From IMG/VR virus record IMGVR_UViG_3300035187_001755, positions 1 through 23,020 of that record: a DNA stretch of 23,020 nucleotides. The stretch is one strand, 5' to 3'. Numbering within the stretch: the stretch's first letter is position 1; every line of letters begins with the position of its first letter. The notes under the pieces were generated by a model. That model had not been told where the DNA came from. It ran no database searches and saw nothing but the letters and a program-made list of their open reading frames with translations. This DNA comes from a virus. A program made the translations under genes and the position numbers. This document shows positions 9,521 to 15,454 of the stretch, one piece after another.

Positions 9521-10138
9521 ATGTCACAAGGTTTTGTAAATCCACAAACAATTACGTTACCTTTGCCAGTTAGCGACGGCGGTACAGGAGCAACTTCTGC
9601 TACCGCTTATGCTGTACAGTGTGGTGGCACTACTTCTACAGGTGCGCATCAATCGATTGCAAGCATTGGCACAAGTGGACAGGTCTTAACATCAAATGGG
9701 GCTGGGGCGTTGCCTACGTTCCAAAGTATTATTACTGATTGGGTGGCTTATACACCAACATTCACAGCATTCGGGACAGTAACAAACATACAAATTTGGT
9801 CTAGAAGAGTTGGCGACACATTGCATATTAGAGGGCGTTTTCAGGCTGGAACTGTTACAGCTACAGAAGCACAAATGACATTAGGTTATGCTGGCTCTAA
9901 TTCAAATGTTACTAGTTCTAGTACAAAAATAACAAATATACAGTTATCCGGCGGTATTGTTTTTGGTGGCACTGGAGCAACTTTTGCAAATACATTGATA
10001 GAATCAAATAAAGGATATATAACGTTTGGATTTCAATCGGCTGGAAATGTTGGATTAACTAAATTAAATGGCAATTTCTTTGCTAATAGTACGGTGTTTT
10101 CAATAATGGCTGAAGTTCCAATTGCAAGTTTCCCATAG
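9521..10138 (+). CDS. Fibre protein: shared module plus tip domain A, 205 aa
   Basis: The start is ATG 9521 behind AAGGAG. Residues 1-15 (MSQGFVNPQTITLPLP) lead into the shared module at about residues 18-68: GGTGATSATAYAVQCGGTTS, then GQVLTSNGAGALPTFQ. The C-terminal domain, residues about 72-205, has VAYTPTFTAFGTVTNIQIW and RRVGDTLHIRGRF. I recognise it as a tip domain widespread in phage fibre proteins, probably trimeric and involved in receptor contact. The next gene has the same start and module with a different tip. The gene is in the late operon and has no signal peptide. Confidence 0.75.
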   Translation: MSQGFVNPQTITLPLPVSDGGTGATSATAYAVQCGGTTSTGAHQSIASIGTSGQVLTSNGAGALPTFQSIITDWVAYTPTFTAFGTVTNIQIWSRRVGDTLHIRGRFQAGTVTATEAQMTLGYAGSNSNVTSSSTKITNIQLSGGIVFGGTGATFANTLIESNKGYITFGFQSAGNVGLTKLNGNFFANSTVFSIMAEVPIASFP

Positions 10139-10147
10139 GAGTATAAC

Positions 10148-10648
10148 ATGTCACAAGGATTTACATCACAACTACCAGTGCCATTACCTACAGCACAAGG
10201 CGGAACTGGTTTAACTAGCACTACAGCGTATGCCGTAGTATGCGGTGGCACAACTAGCACAGGTAACCTACAAAGTATCGCTGGTGTAGGAACATCTGGG
10301 CAAGTGCTTACCAGTAATGGCGCAGGGGCTTTGCCTACGTTTCAAAGTTTGACTGGAAGTGTAAAAGCATGGGTAAATTTTAATGGCACAGTAACGCCCA
10401 TTACAATTACTGGCTCAGGAAATGTAACTAGTATTACCGATGGTGGTGTTGGCGTATACACTGTTAATTTTACAAATGCTCTTGCTAGTGCAACTTATAG
10501 CGCAGTAGCAACAAATGGTTTTGTGGCATACATTACTAGTGCTGGAAGCACTCTATCAACTACGGCTTGTAGTGTTGAGGTTTGGAGGCGAGATTCTAGT
10601 AACGTTGCGGCAGATGCAAATCCAGTATGTTTTGCAGCAATTTTATAA
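10148..10648 (+). CDS. Fibre protein: shared module plus tip domain B, 166 aa
   Basis: The start is ATG 10148 behind TAGGAG. Residues 1-63 repeat the layout of the preceding gene: MSQGFTSQLPVPLP, then GGTGLTSTTAYAVVCGGTTS, then GQVLTSNGAGALPTFQ. The C-terminal domain (about 68-166) begins VKAWVNFNGTVTPITITGSG and continues through NVTSITDGGVGVYTVNF. I recognise it as another widespread phage fibre tip domain, one unrelated in sequence to that of the gene before. The two genes thus look like copies of one module with exchanged tips. No enzymatic motif is seen, and receptor binding is inferred. Confidence 0.75.
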   Translation: MSQGFTSQLPVPLPTAQGGTGLTSTTAYAVVCGGTTSTGNLQSIAGVGTSGQVLTSNGAGALPTFQSLTGSVKAWVNFNGTVTPITITGSGNVTSITDGGVGVYTVNFTNALASATYSAVATNGFVAYITSAGSTLSTTACSVEVWRRDSSNVAADANPVCFAAIL

Positions 10649-10657
10649 GGATTTATT

Positions 10658-10855
10658 ATGTCACAAGTAATTATTTATCCAAATGGACAAGGTGGAGTTT
10701 GTGTTGTTACACCAACCCCAGACGCTCTACAAACAATGACTATCGAAGAAATCGCAGCTAAGGACGTTCCACAGGGCATTGAGTATACAATTATCGATGC
10801 AAGTGAGTTACCTCAAGACAGAACTTACAGAAATGCATGGGAGTATCAAGAATGA
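10658..10855 (+). CDS. Small tail-fibre accessory protein, 65 aa
   Basis: This 65-residue protein starts MSQVIIYPNGQGGVCVVTPT and ends in DRTYRNAWEYQE. Both segments are familiar from short proteins coded directly after tail-fibre genes in many phages, which are thought to help fibre assembly or to form part of the fibre base. It has no membrane segment. The ribosome binding site is AAGGA at 10647-10651, and the gene overlaps the next by ATGA. Chaperone-like function is an inference from location and from the family's usual context. Confidence 0.7.
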   Translation: MSQVIIYPNGQGGVCVVTPTPDALQTMTIEEIAAKDVPQGIEYTIIDASELPQDRTYRNAWEYQE

Positions 10856-11097
10856 GCATTGTAATTAATTTAGATAAAGCAAAAGAAATCACTAACGCTA
10901 AACGCAAAGAAGTGAGAGCGGAAGAGTTCAAGCCATTTGATGCTGTAATCGCATTACAGATTCCAGGTGATGATTTTAATGCAGCAGAAGCAGAGCGTGT
11001 GAAGATTCGTGAAAAGTATGCAGTTATTAAATCTGATATCAATGCGTGTGCTGATATAGATTCATTAAAAGTGATTCATGACCTATTAGGTGCATAA
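10852..11097 (+). CDS. Small helical protein next to the fibre genes, 81 aa
   Basis: I use ATG 10852, which overlaps the upstream stop as ATGA and has GGGAG at 10840-10844. An upstream in-frame start at 10837 would add five residues and has no ribosome binding site. The protein (SIVINLDKAKEITNAKRKEV and onward) is charged, alanine-rich and nearly all helical, without cysteines in the first half. Pairs of this type and the preceding 65-aa type are common after fibre genes in phages. It ends at a TAATG overlap with the next gene. The function is unknown, but coupling to the 65-aa gene suggests a joint role in fibre assembly. Confidence 0.68.
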   Translation: MSIVINLDKAKEITNAKRKEVRAEEFKPFDAVIALQIPGDDFNAAEAERVKIREKYAVIKSDINACADIDSLKVIHDLLGA

Positions 11098-11366
11098 TGA
11101 AAAAGAAGCCATCTGTTGTAATGACTAAAAAAGACAAAAATCCGACTGGTGGATTAACTGCTGCTGGGAGAGCCAAATACAACGCCGCAACAGGTGGTAA
11201 TTTGCAAGCCCCGGTGAGTGCTAAGGCTGCTGCCAAAAGCCCTAAAAAAGCGGCTCGCCGAGCTAGTTTTTGTGCCCGCATGTCTGGCGTTAAAGGTGCA
11301 ATGAAAGACGAAAAAGGCAAACCTACACGCAAAGCTTTGGCTCTTAAGAAATGGGATTGCAAATGA
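11097..11366 (+). CDS. DUF6321-like basic protein
   Basis: This 89-residue, strongly basic protein contains GGLTAAGRAKYNAATGGNLQ, an Ala/Lys-rich linker, then RRASFCARMSGVKGAMKDEK and GKPTRKALALKKWDC. These three blocks are what I know as the DUF6321 phage family. The function is unknown. The charge (many Lys and Arg) suggests nucleic-acid contact or packaging with DNA in the particle, but that is inference. It starts at TAATG with the previous stop and overlaps the next gene by ATGA, so it is translated as part of the late operon. Confidence 0.75.
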   Translation: MKKKPSVVMTKKDKNPTGGLTAAGRAKYNAATGGNLQAPVSAKAAAKSPKKAARRASFCARMSGVKGAMKDEKGKPTRKALALKKWDCK

Positions 11367-11530
11367 CACACAAAGAAATCTGGGACAAGCCAAGACCCGC
11401 AAAACTTGGCAAACCTAAACCACTATCACCCAAAAAGAAAAAGGCTGCTAAAGCTTCTGCGAAAGCCGCAGGACGCCCCTATCCAAACTTGGTTGATAAC
11501 CTAAAAATGGCGCGCAAAAAAGGAAAATAA
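11363..11530 (+). CDS. 55-aa lysine-rich protein
   Basis: This short gene was found by reading the gap between its neighbours. ATG 11363 overlaps the stop of the DUF6321-like gene as ATGA, and the frame ends with TAA at 11528-11530. The 55-residue product is extremely basic: it has LGKPKPLSPKKKKAAKASAK in the middle and AGRPYPNLVDNLKMARKKGK at the end, and the only acidic residues are a few Asp and Glu. Similar short Lys-rich proteins with a GRPYPNLVDN motif accompany DUF6321 genes in other phages, to my knowledge. DNA or RNA binding, or a role inside the capsid, is plausible but not shown. Confidence 0.72.
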   Translation: MTHKEIWDKPRPAKLGKPKPLSPKKKKAAKASAKAAGRPYPNLVDNLKMARKKGK

Positions 11531-11533
11531 ATC

Positions 11534-12220
11534 ATGGCAATTTTAAACATTGTAACATCTGTAACAGGTTTAGTAGGCGTTACTCCTCGTATCGTTTACA
11601 TTGACACAAATGACACTCTAGCAACTGTTACCACTGCTGGCTACTTAAATAAAGCCCAGCAAGAAGGCGCAAGTTTTAAAGAATCTGATATGGCATTAGT
11701 CACAATCAAATCATCACCAAGTGCTATCAGCGTACAAGTTGCATGGCTTGAGATTAGCTACAGTTCGGGCAATTGGAGCTTGGTTGCTTCTAGCACTACT
11801 CTACCTTTAGCTACTGCTAATATTTTAGTGGGAAACGCAGCGGGAGTAGCGACAGCGGTTTCAATGTCTGGGGATGCCACAATAGCATCATCCGGCGCAT
11901 TAACAATTGCAGCTAATGCAGTGACTACTACAAAAATTATCAATGCTGCTGTAACTAAAGCAAAACTTGAAACTGCATTACAACCTGCGGCAGTGGTTAA
12001 ATTTGCAAATAAGCATACAGAAGCTGGTGGTTCTGCAACTGTAACCATTACAGCGACTGGAGCGGCTGCTACAGATTTAGCTTTCGTTGCGATTCAGTCT
12101 AGTGCTAATGCTGTATCAATTCAGAAAGTAACACCTAGTGCTAATACCATCACAGTTCTTTGCTCTGGCGACCCTGGGGCTTCAGTATTTGCGTGGCAGG
12201 CCCTAACGCTTACACCATAA
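11534..12220 (+). CDS. Fibre or decoration-like virion protein, 228 aa
   Basis: The protein begins AILNIVTSVTGLVGVTPRIV with a YIDTNDTLATVTTAGYLNKA block, a start domain I recognise from many phage virion proteins. The middle contains LPLATANILVGNAAGVATAV and a DATIASSGALTIAANAVTTT stretch typical of repeated fibre shafts. The C-terminal third (from about residue 155) is a separate beta domain (GGSATVTITATGAAATDLAF). It is the last gene of the late operon: the terminator follows four bases after the stop. The ribosome binding site is AAGGAAA at 11519-11525. Its exact place in the particle is unknown. Confidence 0.72.
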   Translation: MAILNIVTSVTGLVGVTPRIVYIDTNDTLATVTTAGYLNKAQQEGASFKESDMALVTIKSSPSAISVQVAWLEISYSSGNWSLVASSTTLPLATANILVGNAAGVATAVSMSGDATIASSGALTIAANAVTTTKIINAAVTKAKLETALQPAAVVKFANKHTEAGGSATVTITATGAAATDLAFVAIQSSANAVSIQKVTPSANTITVLCSGDPGASVFAWQALTLTP

Positions 12221-12223
12221 TCT

Positions 12224-12250
12224 AAGGCCCCTTTATTGGGGCTTTTTTTT
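12224..12250 (+). terminator. Intrinsic terminator ending the late virion operon
   Basis: AAGGCCCC at 12224-12231 pairs with GGGGCTTT-side bases at 12238-12245 around the loop TTTATT. The eight-pair stem contains one G-T pair, and an uninterrupted T run reaches 12250. It starts four bases after the stop of the last fibre-like gene and separates virion genes from the lysis cassette. Confidence 0.92.
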
Positions 12251-12271
12251 ATCTTAGTTTGAGATAAGGAG
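12249..12271 (+). promoter_or_regulatory. Hairpin abutting the ribosome binding site of the lysis cassette
   Basis: TTATCT (12249-12254) and AGATAA (12262-12267) form a perfect 6-bp inverted repeat with a 7-base loop. Its right arm touches AAGGAG (12266-12271), the ribosome binding site of the gene at 12282. A weak stem here could tune translation of the first lysis gene. The structure is seen in sequence; the effect is inference. Confidence 0.4.
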
Positions 12272-12281
12272 ATATCAAGCT

Positions 12282-12497
12282 ATGTTTTGTCATGCCCATA
12301 ATAATATTTTGTTAAAAAATTTGTTTGTATTGTTATTTTTTACTCTTATTTCACATGCGTATATTTATACAGTCTTGTTACAGCTTCAAGAATTAGTTAA
12401 TCTAACAAAAAAGCGAGCGATTTTTGGCAACGGATATCGCCGAAAAATTAATTTAGAGCCTTTGAAGGGATGTCATGAAAATAAAAAAAGTGATTAG
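12282..12497 (+). CDS. Small membrane protein of the lysis cassette, candidate holin
   Basis: This 71-residue protein has a strong AAGGAG ribosome binding site ten bases before its ATG. Residues about 9-33 (ILLKNLFVLLFFTLISHAYI and onward) form one long hydrophobic segment, and the C-terminal half is basic and polar. It lies directly before the DUF1353 protein and the muramidase and overlaps the next gene by 23 bases. A small one-pass membrane protein before an endolysin suggests a holin or other lysis-timing protein, but no holin family motif is recognisable and the overlap with the next start is unusually long. A short leader gene without lysis function is the main alternative. Confidence 0.5.
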   Translation: MFCHAHNNILLKNLFVLLFFTLISHAYIYTVLLQLQELVNLTKKRAIFGNGYRRKINLEPLKGCHENKKSD

Positions 12498-13014
12498 GAA
12501 ATATGGTTTAATTAGTGCGTCAATTTTTGCTGTGCTATTTTTTGCAATTACAATACAATTGAATGAAATACAAATACATAACGTAGACATTCAAGAAAAA
12601 AGCCCTGTATTTCCATATTATAATTATGATTATATGACAACTGAAGATACTCATTATGTTATAGATAATGATTACTCTATAATACCAGCGTATTTTAGAA
12701 CTGATTTTGCAAGCATACCTAAAATTCTATGGTTTATAGATGCGCCCTATAAAGCTTCTTTTATTTATCCTGCATTGTGGCATGATTACAATTACAGTTG
12801 CCCAAATAAAAAAAGCAGAAAAGAAATTGATGATGTCTTTTTTTGGCTTTTGCGTAATGAGGAAAACTCATTGTACACTAGTTTAAAAATGTATTTAGCA
12901 GTAAGAATTTTTGGTTTTTCGCATTTCAATGAAGACGGTATATGCGAAGAGGTAATTATACAAATGGAAAAAGACGAAAAATATTACAATAAGGAAAATA
13001 TTAATCATGGCTGA
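12475..13014 (+). CDS. DUF1353 protein with N-terminal membrane anchor
   Basis: The protein has 179 residues. Residues about 11-29 (LISASIFAVLFFAITIQL) form an N-terminal membrane anchor. Residues 75-130 hold the DUF1353 signature: FRTDFASIPKILW, then YPALWHDYNY and a KKSRKEIDDVFFWLL helix, matching the family pattern TDFASvP, HDy and raDdvF. DUF1353 proteins occur often in phages near tail or lysis genes, and their biochemical role is not settled. The anchor is not usual in the short versions of the family and would place the domain at the inner membrane. The gene overlaps the muramidase start by eight bases, so it is probably expressed with lysis. Confidence 0.8.
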   Translation: MKIKKVIRKYGLISASIFAVLFFAITIQLNEIQIHNVDIQEKSPVFPYYNYDYMTTEDTHYVIDNDYSIIPAYFRTDFASIPKILWFIDAPYKASFIYPALWHDYNYSCPNKKSRKEIDDVFFWLLRNEENSLYTSLKMYLAVRIFGFSHFNEDGICEEVIIQMEKDEKYYNKENINHG

Positions 13015-13546
13015 TTTTGAAAAGGCATTTAAAACAACCATCAAACATGAAGGTGGCTACAATGATATTAAAGGTGATGCGGGCGGTGCTACTAATTTTG
13101 GTATTAGTTTACGTTTTCTTAAAGACCTTTTTAAAACTGATTCTTGGATTGATATTGATGGTGATGGTGATGTTGATGCAAATGATATCAAAAATCTTAA
13201 AATTGAAGATGCAAAAAAAATATATTTTGACCAGTTCTGGAACAAACAAAAATGCGGTTTAATAGCTAGTGATTTGGTTGCGGCAAAATTGTTTGATATG
13301 TCAGTAAACATGGGATTAGGACAGGGCGCAAAATTATTACAAAGAGCTTGCAATCAATTTGGTAAAAGTTTAACTGAAGACGGTAAGCTAGGCCCAGCAA
13401 GTTTAAAAACAATAGACACGATTGATGAGCATGCATTGATGGCAGCAATTAGATATGAATGCGTTAAGTTTTATTTAGGTTTAGTAGAAAAAAATGCGAG
13501 TTATTCAAAATTTTTACATGGATGGCTTAAAAGGGCGGTTAGTTAA
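13007..13546 (+). CDS. GH108-type muramidase (endolysin) with EF-hand-like loop
   Basis: This 179-residue enzyme has the GH108 N-terminal motif HEGGYNDIKGDAGGATNFGI, with E15 as the expected catalytic glutamate, and a C-terminal peptidoglycan-binding domain of the PG_binding_3 type (about residues 90-179, with NMGLGQGAKLLQRACNQFG and DGKLGP). Members hydrolyse the bond between N-acetylmuramic acid and N-acetylglucosamine and lyse the host. Residues 49-60, DIDGDGDVDAND, form a calcium-binding loop of the EF-hand/dockerin kind. There is no signal peptide, so release needs a holin, for which the gene at 12282 is a candidate. The start is ATG 13007 with AAGGA upstream. The length is normal for a compact phage GH108 enzyme. 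Confidence 0.92.
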   Translation: MADFEKAFKTTIKHEGGYNDIKGDAGGATNFGISLRFLKDLFKTDSWIDIDGDGDVDANDIKNLKIEDAKKIYFDQFWNKQKCGLIASDLVAAKLFDMSVNMGLGQGAKLLQRACNQFGKSLTEDGKLGPASLKTIDTIDEHALMAAIRYECVKFYLGLVEKNASYSKFLHGWLKRAVS

Positions 13547-13548
13547 AT

Positions 13549-13601
13549 GCTGGCTAAGAAATAGTGAAAAACTTAACCAGCGTGCTAAGTTTTAATTAGC
13601 A
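13549..13601. repeat. Two tandem hairpins after the endolysin gene
   Basis: The first stem is GCTGG-c-TAAG (13549-13558) with CTTA-a-CCAGC (13572-13581). The second is TGCTAA (13583-13588) with TTAGCA (13596-13601) around a 7-base loop. They lie in the 87-base gap between the muramidase and the VRR-NUC gene. No long T run follows, so they could act as a weak terminator, RNA processing or RNA stability element. Confidence 0.5.
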
Positions 13602-13633
13602 TAAATATTTTACCAAGATTTAAGGATAAGTCT

Positions 13634-13975
13634 ATGGCAGAACGTGATGAGCAGATTAAATTATTTAATTGGATACATTTACAGCCACAAATTAAAGATT
13701 TAGCTTTTATGATACCCAACGAGGGTAAGCGCAGTTTAATTCTAGGGCATTTATACAAGCGCATGGGGCTACGTTCTGGAATACCCGACATATTTATACC
13801 CTACCCAACAAAAACGCACCACGGGCTTTTTATCGAGCTTAAATTTGGCAGAAACAAACCAACGCCGGCACAACTTAAATTTATAGAAAAATTAAAATCT
13901 CAAGGTTATGCTGCTGAAATTATGTGGGGAGCAGATGCTGCGATTGATTGTATTGTAAATTATTTAAAAGATTAG
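13634..13975 (+). CDS. VRR-NUC domain nuclease
   Basis: This 113-residue protein is a stand-alone VRR-NUC domain of the PD-(D/E)XK nuclease superfamily. The visible motif is GIPDIFIP with D52, then HGLFIELK with E68 and K70, and Q80 in the following helix (PTPAQLKFI), while E6 lies in the first helix (ERDEQIKLF). Such small phage enzymes cut branched or structured DNA, for example Holliday or replication intermediates, and often sit close to replication or packaging genes. The length fits the minimal family. Start ATG 13634 follows AAGGATA. It converges with the SSB gene, which ends 50 bases downstream. Confidence 0.88.
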   Translation: MAERDEQIKLFNWIHLQPQIKDLAFMIPNEGKRSLILGHLYKRMGLRSGIPDIFIPYPTKTHHGLFIELKFGRNKPTPAQLKFIEKLKSQGYAAEIMWGADAAIDCIVNYLKD

Positions 13976-14025
13976 ATATCGCCCCTGTGTGGTCAGAGAC
14001 GATAAATGGACGTTTCAATTCATCT

Positions 14026-14427
14026 TTACCATGGAATGTCATCATCAAATTGATCACATTCTTTTACATTACCACTTTTTGGTTCTGTTTGTGAAGCCTT
14101 TTCTGTATTAGACGAATTCAAAATTTTAAATTCTGTTGCGGTAATACTAGGGCTAATTTTTTCAATACCATCTTTGTCTTTATATTTATTTTGCGCGATA
14201 CGCCCTTCAACGTAAACCATGTCACCAATTTTGGCGTATTTACCAATGATTTCACCTAATTTATTGAATCCATAAACATTATGCCAAATTGTTTTTTCTT
14301 GTTTTACACCTTCTTTATCTTTCCATTGCTCATTTGTAGCAACAGAAATTTTTGTATAAGTATTATTATTAACTTCTTTTGTTTCCATAAAACCGATGCG
14401 GCCTAAAATAATTGCACGATTAATCAT
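14026..14427 (-). CDS. ssb: Single-stranded DNA-binding protein
   Basis: The 133-residue protein has an OB fold over residues 1-105: INRAIILGRIG at the start, then WHNVYGFNKLGEIIGKYA and GDMVYVEGRIAQNKYKDKDG. These blocks match bacterial SSB. A flexible Ser/Thr/Glu region leads to the acidic end DDDIPW, the protein-interaction tip, which is DDDIPF in most bacterial SSB. It protects single-stranded DNA in phage replication and recombination and would recruit partner proteins through the tip. It is the last gene of the recombination operon and overlaps the 52-aa gene before it by ATGA. The length is shorter than the 178 residues of E. coli SSB because the linker is short. Confidence 0.94.
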   Translation of the reverse strand: MINRAIILGRIGFMETKEVNNNTYTKISVATNEQWKDKEGVKQEKTIWHNVYGFNKLGEIIGKYAKIGDMVYVEGRIAQNKYKDKDGIEKISPSITATEFKILNSSNTEKASQTEPKSGNVKECDQFDDDIPW

Positions 14428-14582
14428 TTTGCTTTCCTAATGTTGTTTAATTTCGTTATTAAATCTAATCTTTGATTTTCTAAGCGCAAATAACTACTGA
14501 TGTCTGATGCTTGTGTAAGTTGACGATTAAGACTTTTGATTTTTTTGTTTACAAAATAACATTTTAATTTTTTTACGATCAC
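14424..14582 (-). CDS. 52-aa helical protein between recT and ssb
   Basis: This short reading frame fills the gap between the annealing protein and SSB. It starts with GTG at 14580-14582, nine bases after a GGAGG at 14592-14596 (read on the minus strand), and ends in an ATGA overlap with the SSB start. The 52-residue product is basic and likely a single long helix with coiled-coil tendency (SLNRQLTQASDISSYLRLEN). The ribosome binding site and end overlap support real translation. A competing short frame from ATG at 14599-14597 would give only 23 residues. The function is unknown, and a helper of SSB or RecT is possible from its place. Confidence 0.6.
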   Translation of the reverse strand: MIVKKLKCYFVNKKIKSLNRQLTQASDISSYLRLENQRLDLITKLNNIRKAK

Positions 14583-14597
14583 GTCCGTGTGCCTCCA

Positions 14598-15449
14598 TTA
14601 GTTTGATTTAAGTTTATTAAGTTGATAGATAAGAATCTTGGCTTTTGTTTCAGTAAGTTCTTCGAGACAGCTAACTTCATGTGTAATCAAAGCTTTTGTG
14701 ATTCGGTCATCTGTCAAAGCAAGCTCTGTAAACAACCCTTCAATTTCTTTTAACTGTTCATCGGTAGCTTTTGGATGCTCAAATGGCTCATCAATAACCG
14801 TGGGCGTAAATAAGTCCTTTAATTCATCATTTTGTTGAAAGGCGGGACGAGGCGATTCCGCTTTTTTCTCGCCTTTTTCTTCCCACTCCTCTTCTTCAGC
14901 ATAGGTGCCACCTAACAAGTCTTGAAAACAAGCGCGCAAACATTGGCTTTCAGCAACTTTTTTAATCATAGTTGCTGGCTTTCCTGTTTGTGTATTCCAT
15001 AAACTTCTGCCAGTTGAGTATTCGCTTAATTCACAAAATACATAAATTGGACGCGATGATTTATGGCGTTTAGCCACGCAGTATGCGCCAACCAGTTTGC
15101 CACGGTTACTTAATTTATATTTATGATGAACTACACCATTAACAACTTCATATTCATCGTTTTCATAAACAGCATCAGCTTGATGGAAGTCATATTCTGG
15201 ATGCGCTTGAGCAGCTTTTCTATAACCATCACGACCAATAAATACTTGAGCGGGTTGGCTTTCTTGATATTTTACGGCCCATATTTCACGGGTGAATGGA
15301 TTTAATCTTGATGCTTTACCTAGTCCAACGAAGAACTGAAATTCGCTATCACTCAATTTTGGCGCAAATAGTTTTCTAATTTCTTGTAGTTGCTCTTTGT
15401 TTTCCCACATCATTAATACATCATTTACAGTTGTCATAGCATTCGTCAT
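14598..15449 (-). CDS. recT: RecT/Bet-like single-strand annealing protein
   Basis: The 283-residue protein matches the RecT/Bet family over residues 20-200: SRLNPFTREIWAVKYQESQP, then VFIGRDGYRKAA, and a conserved end block WNTQTGKPATMIKKVAESQC with LRACFQDLLGGTYAEEE. The LNPFtreIwA and GRDGy elements correspond to LNPWTKEIYA and GVDGW in lambda Bet. It anneals complementary single strands left by the partner exonuclease. The C-terminal 80 residues are a separate charged domain (KATDEQLKEIEGLFTELAL). It is five bases downstream of the RecE-like gene with GGAG before ATG 15449. The C-terminal domain could interact with exonuclease or SSB, which is inference. Confidence 0.92.
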   Translation of the reverse strand: MTNAMTTVNDVLMMWENKEQLQEIRKLFAPKLSDSEFQFFVGLGKASRLNPFTREIWAVKYQESQPAQVFIGRDGYRKAAQAHPEYDFHQADAVYENDEYEVVNGVVHHKYKLSNRGKLVGAYCVAKRHKSSRPIYVFCELSEYSTGRSLWNTQTGKPATMIKKVAESQCLRACFQDLLGGTYAEEEEWEEKGEKKAESPRPAFQQNDELKDLFTPTVIDEPFEHPKATDEQLKEIEGLFTELALTDDRITKALITHEVSCLEELTETKAKILIYQLNKLKSN

Positions 15450-15454
15450 TTTAA

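Noticed and set aside
8971-10350. Diversity-generating retroelement as explanation for the repeated fibre module
   Set aside because: No reverse transcriptase gene, and no template/variable repeat pair with adenine-specific changes, is seen. Module copies look like duplicated genes.
13976-14025. Bidirectional terminator between the VRR-NUC and ssb genes
   Set aside because: Only a 5-bp TATCG/CGATA pairing with a long loop can be drawn and no T run is present.
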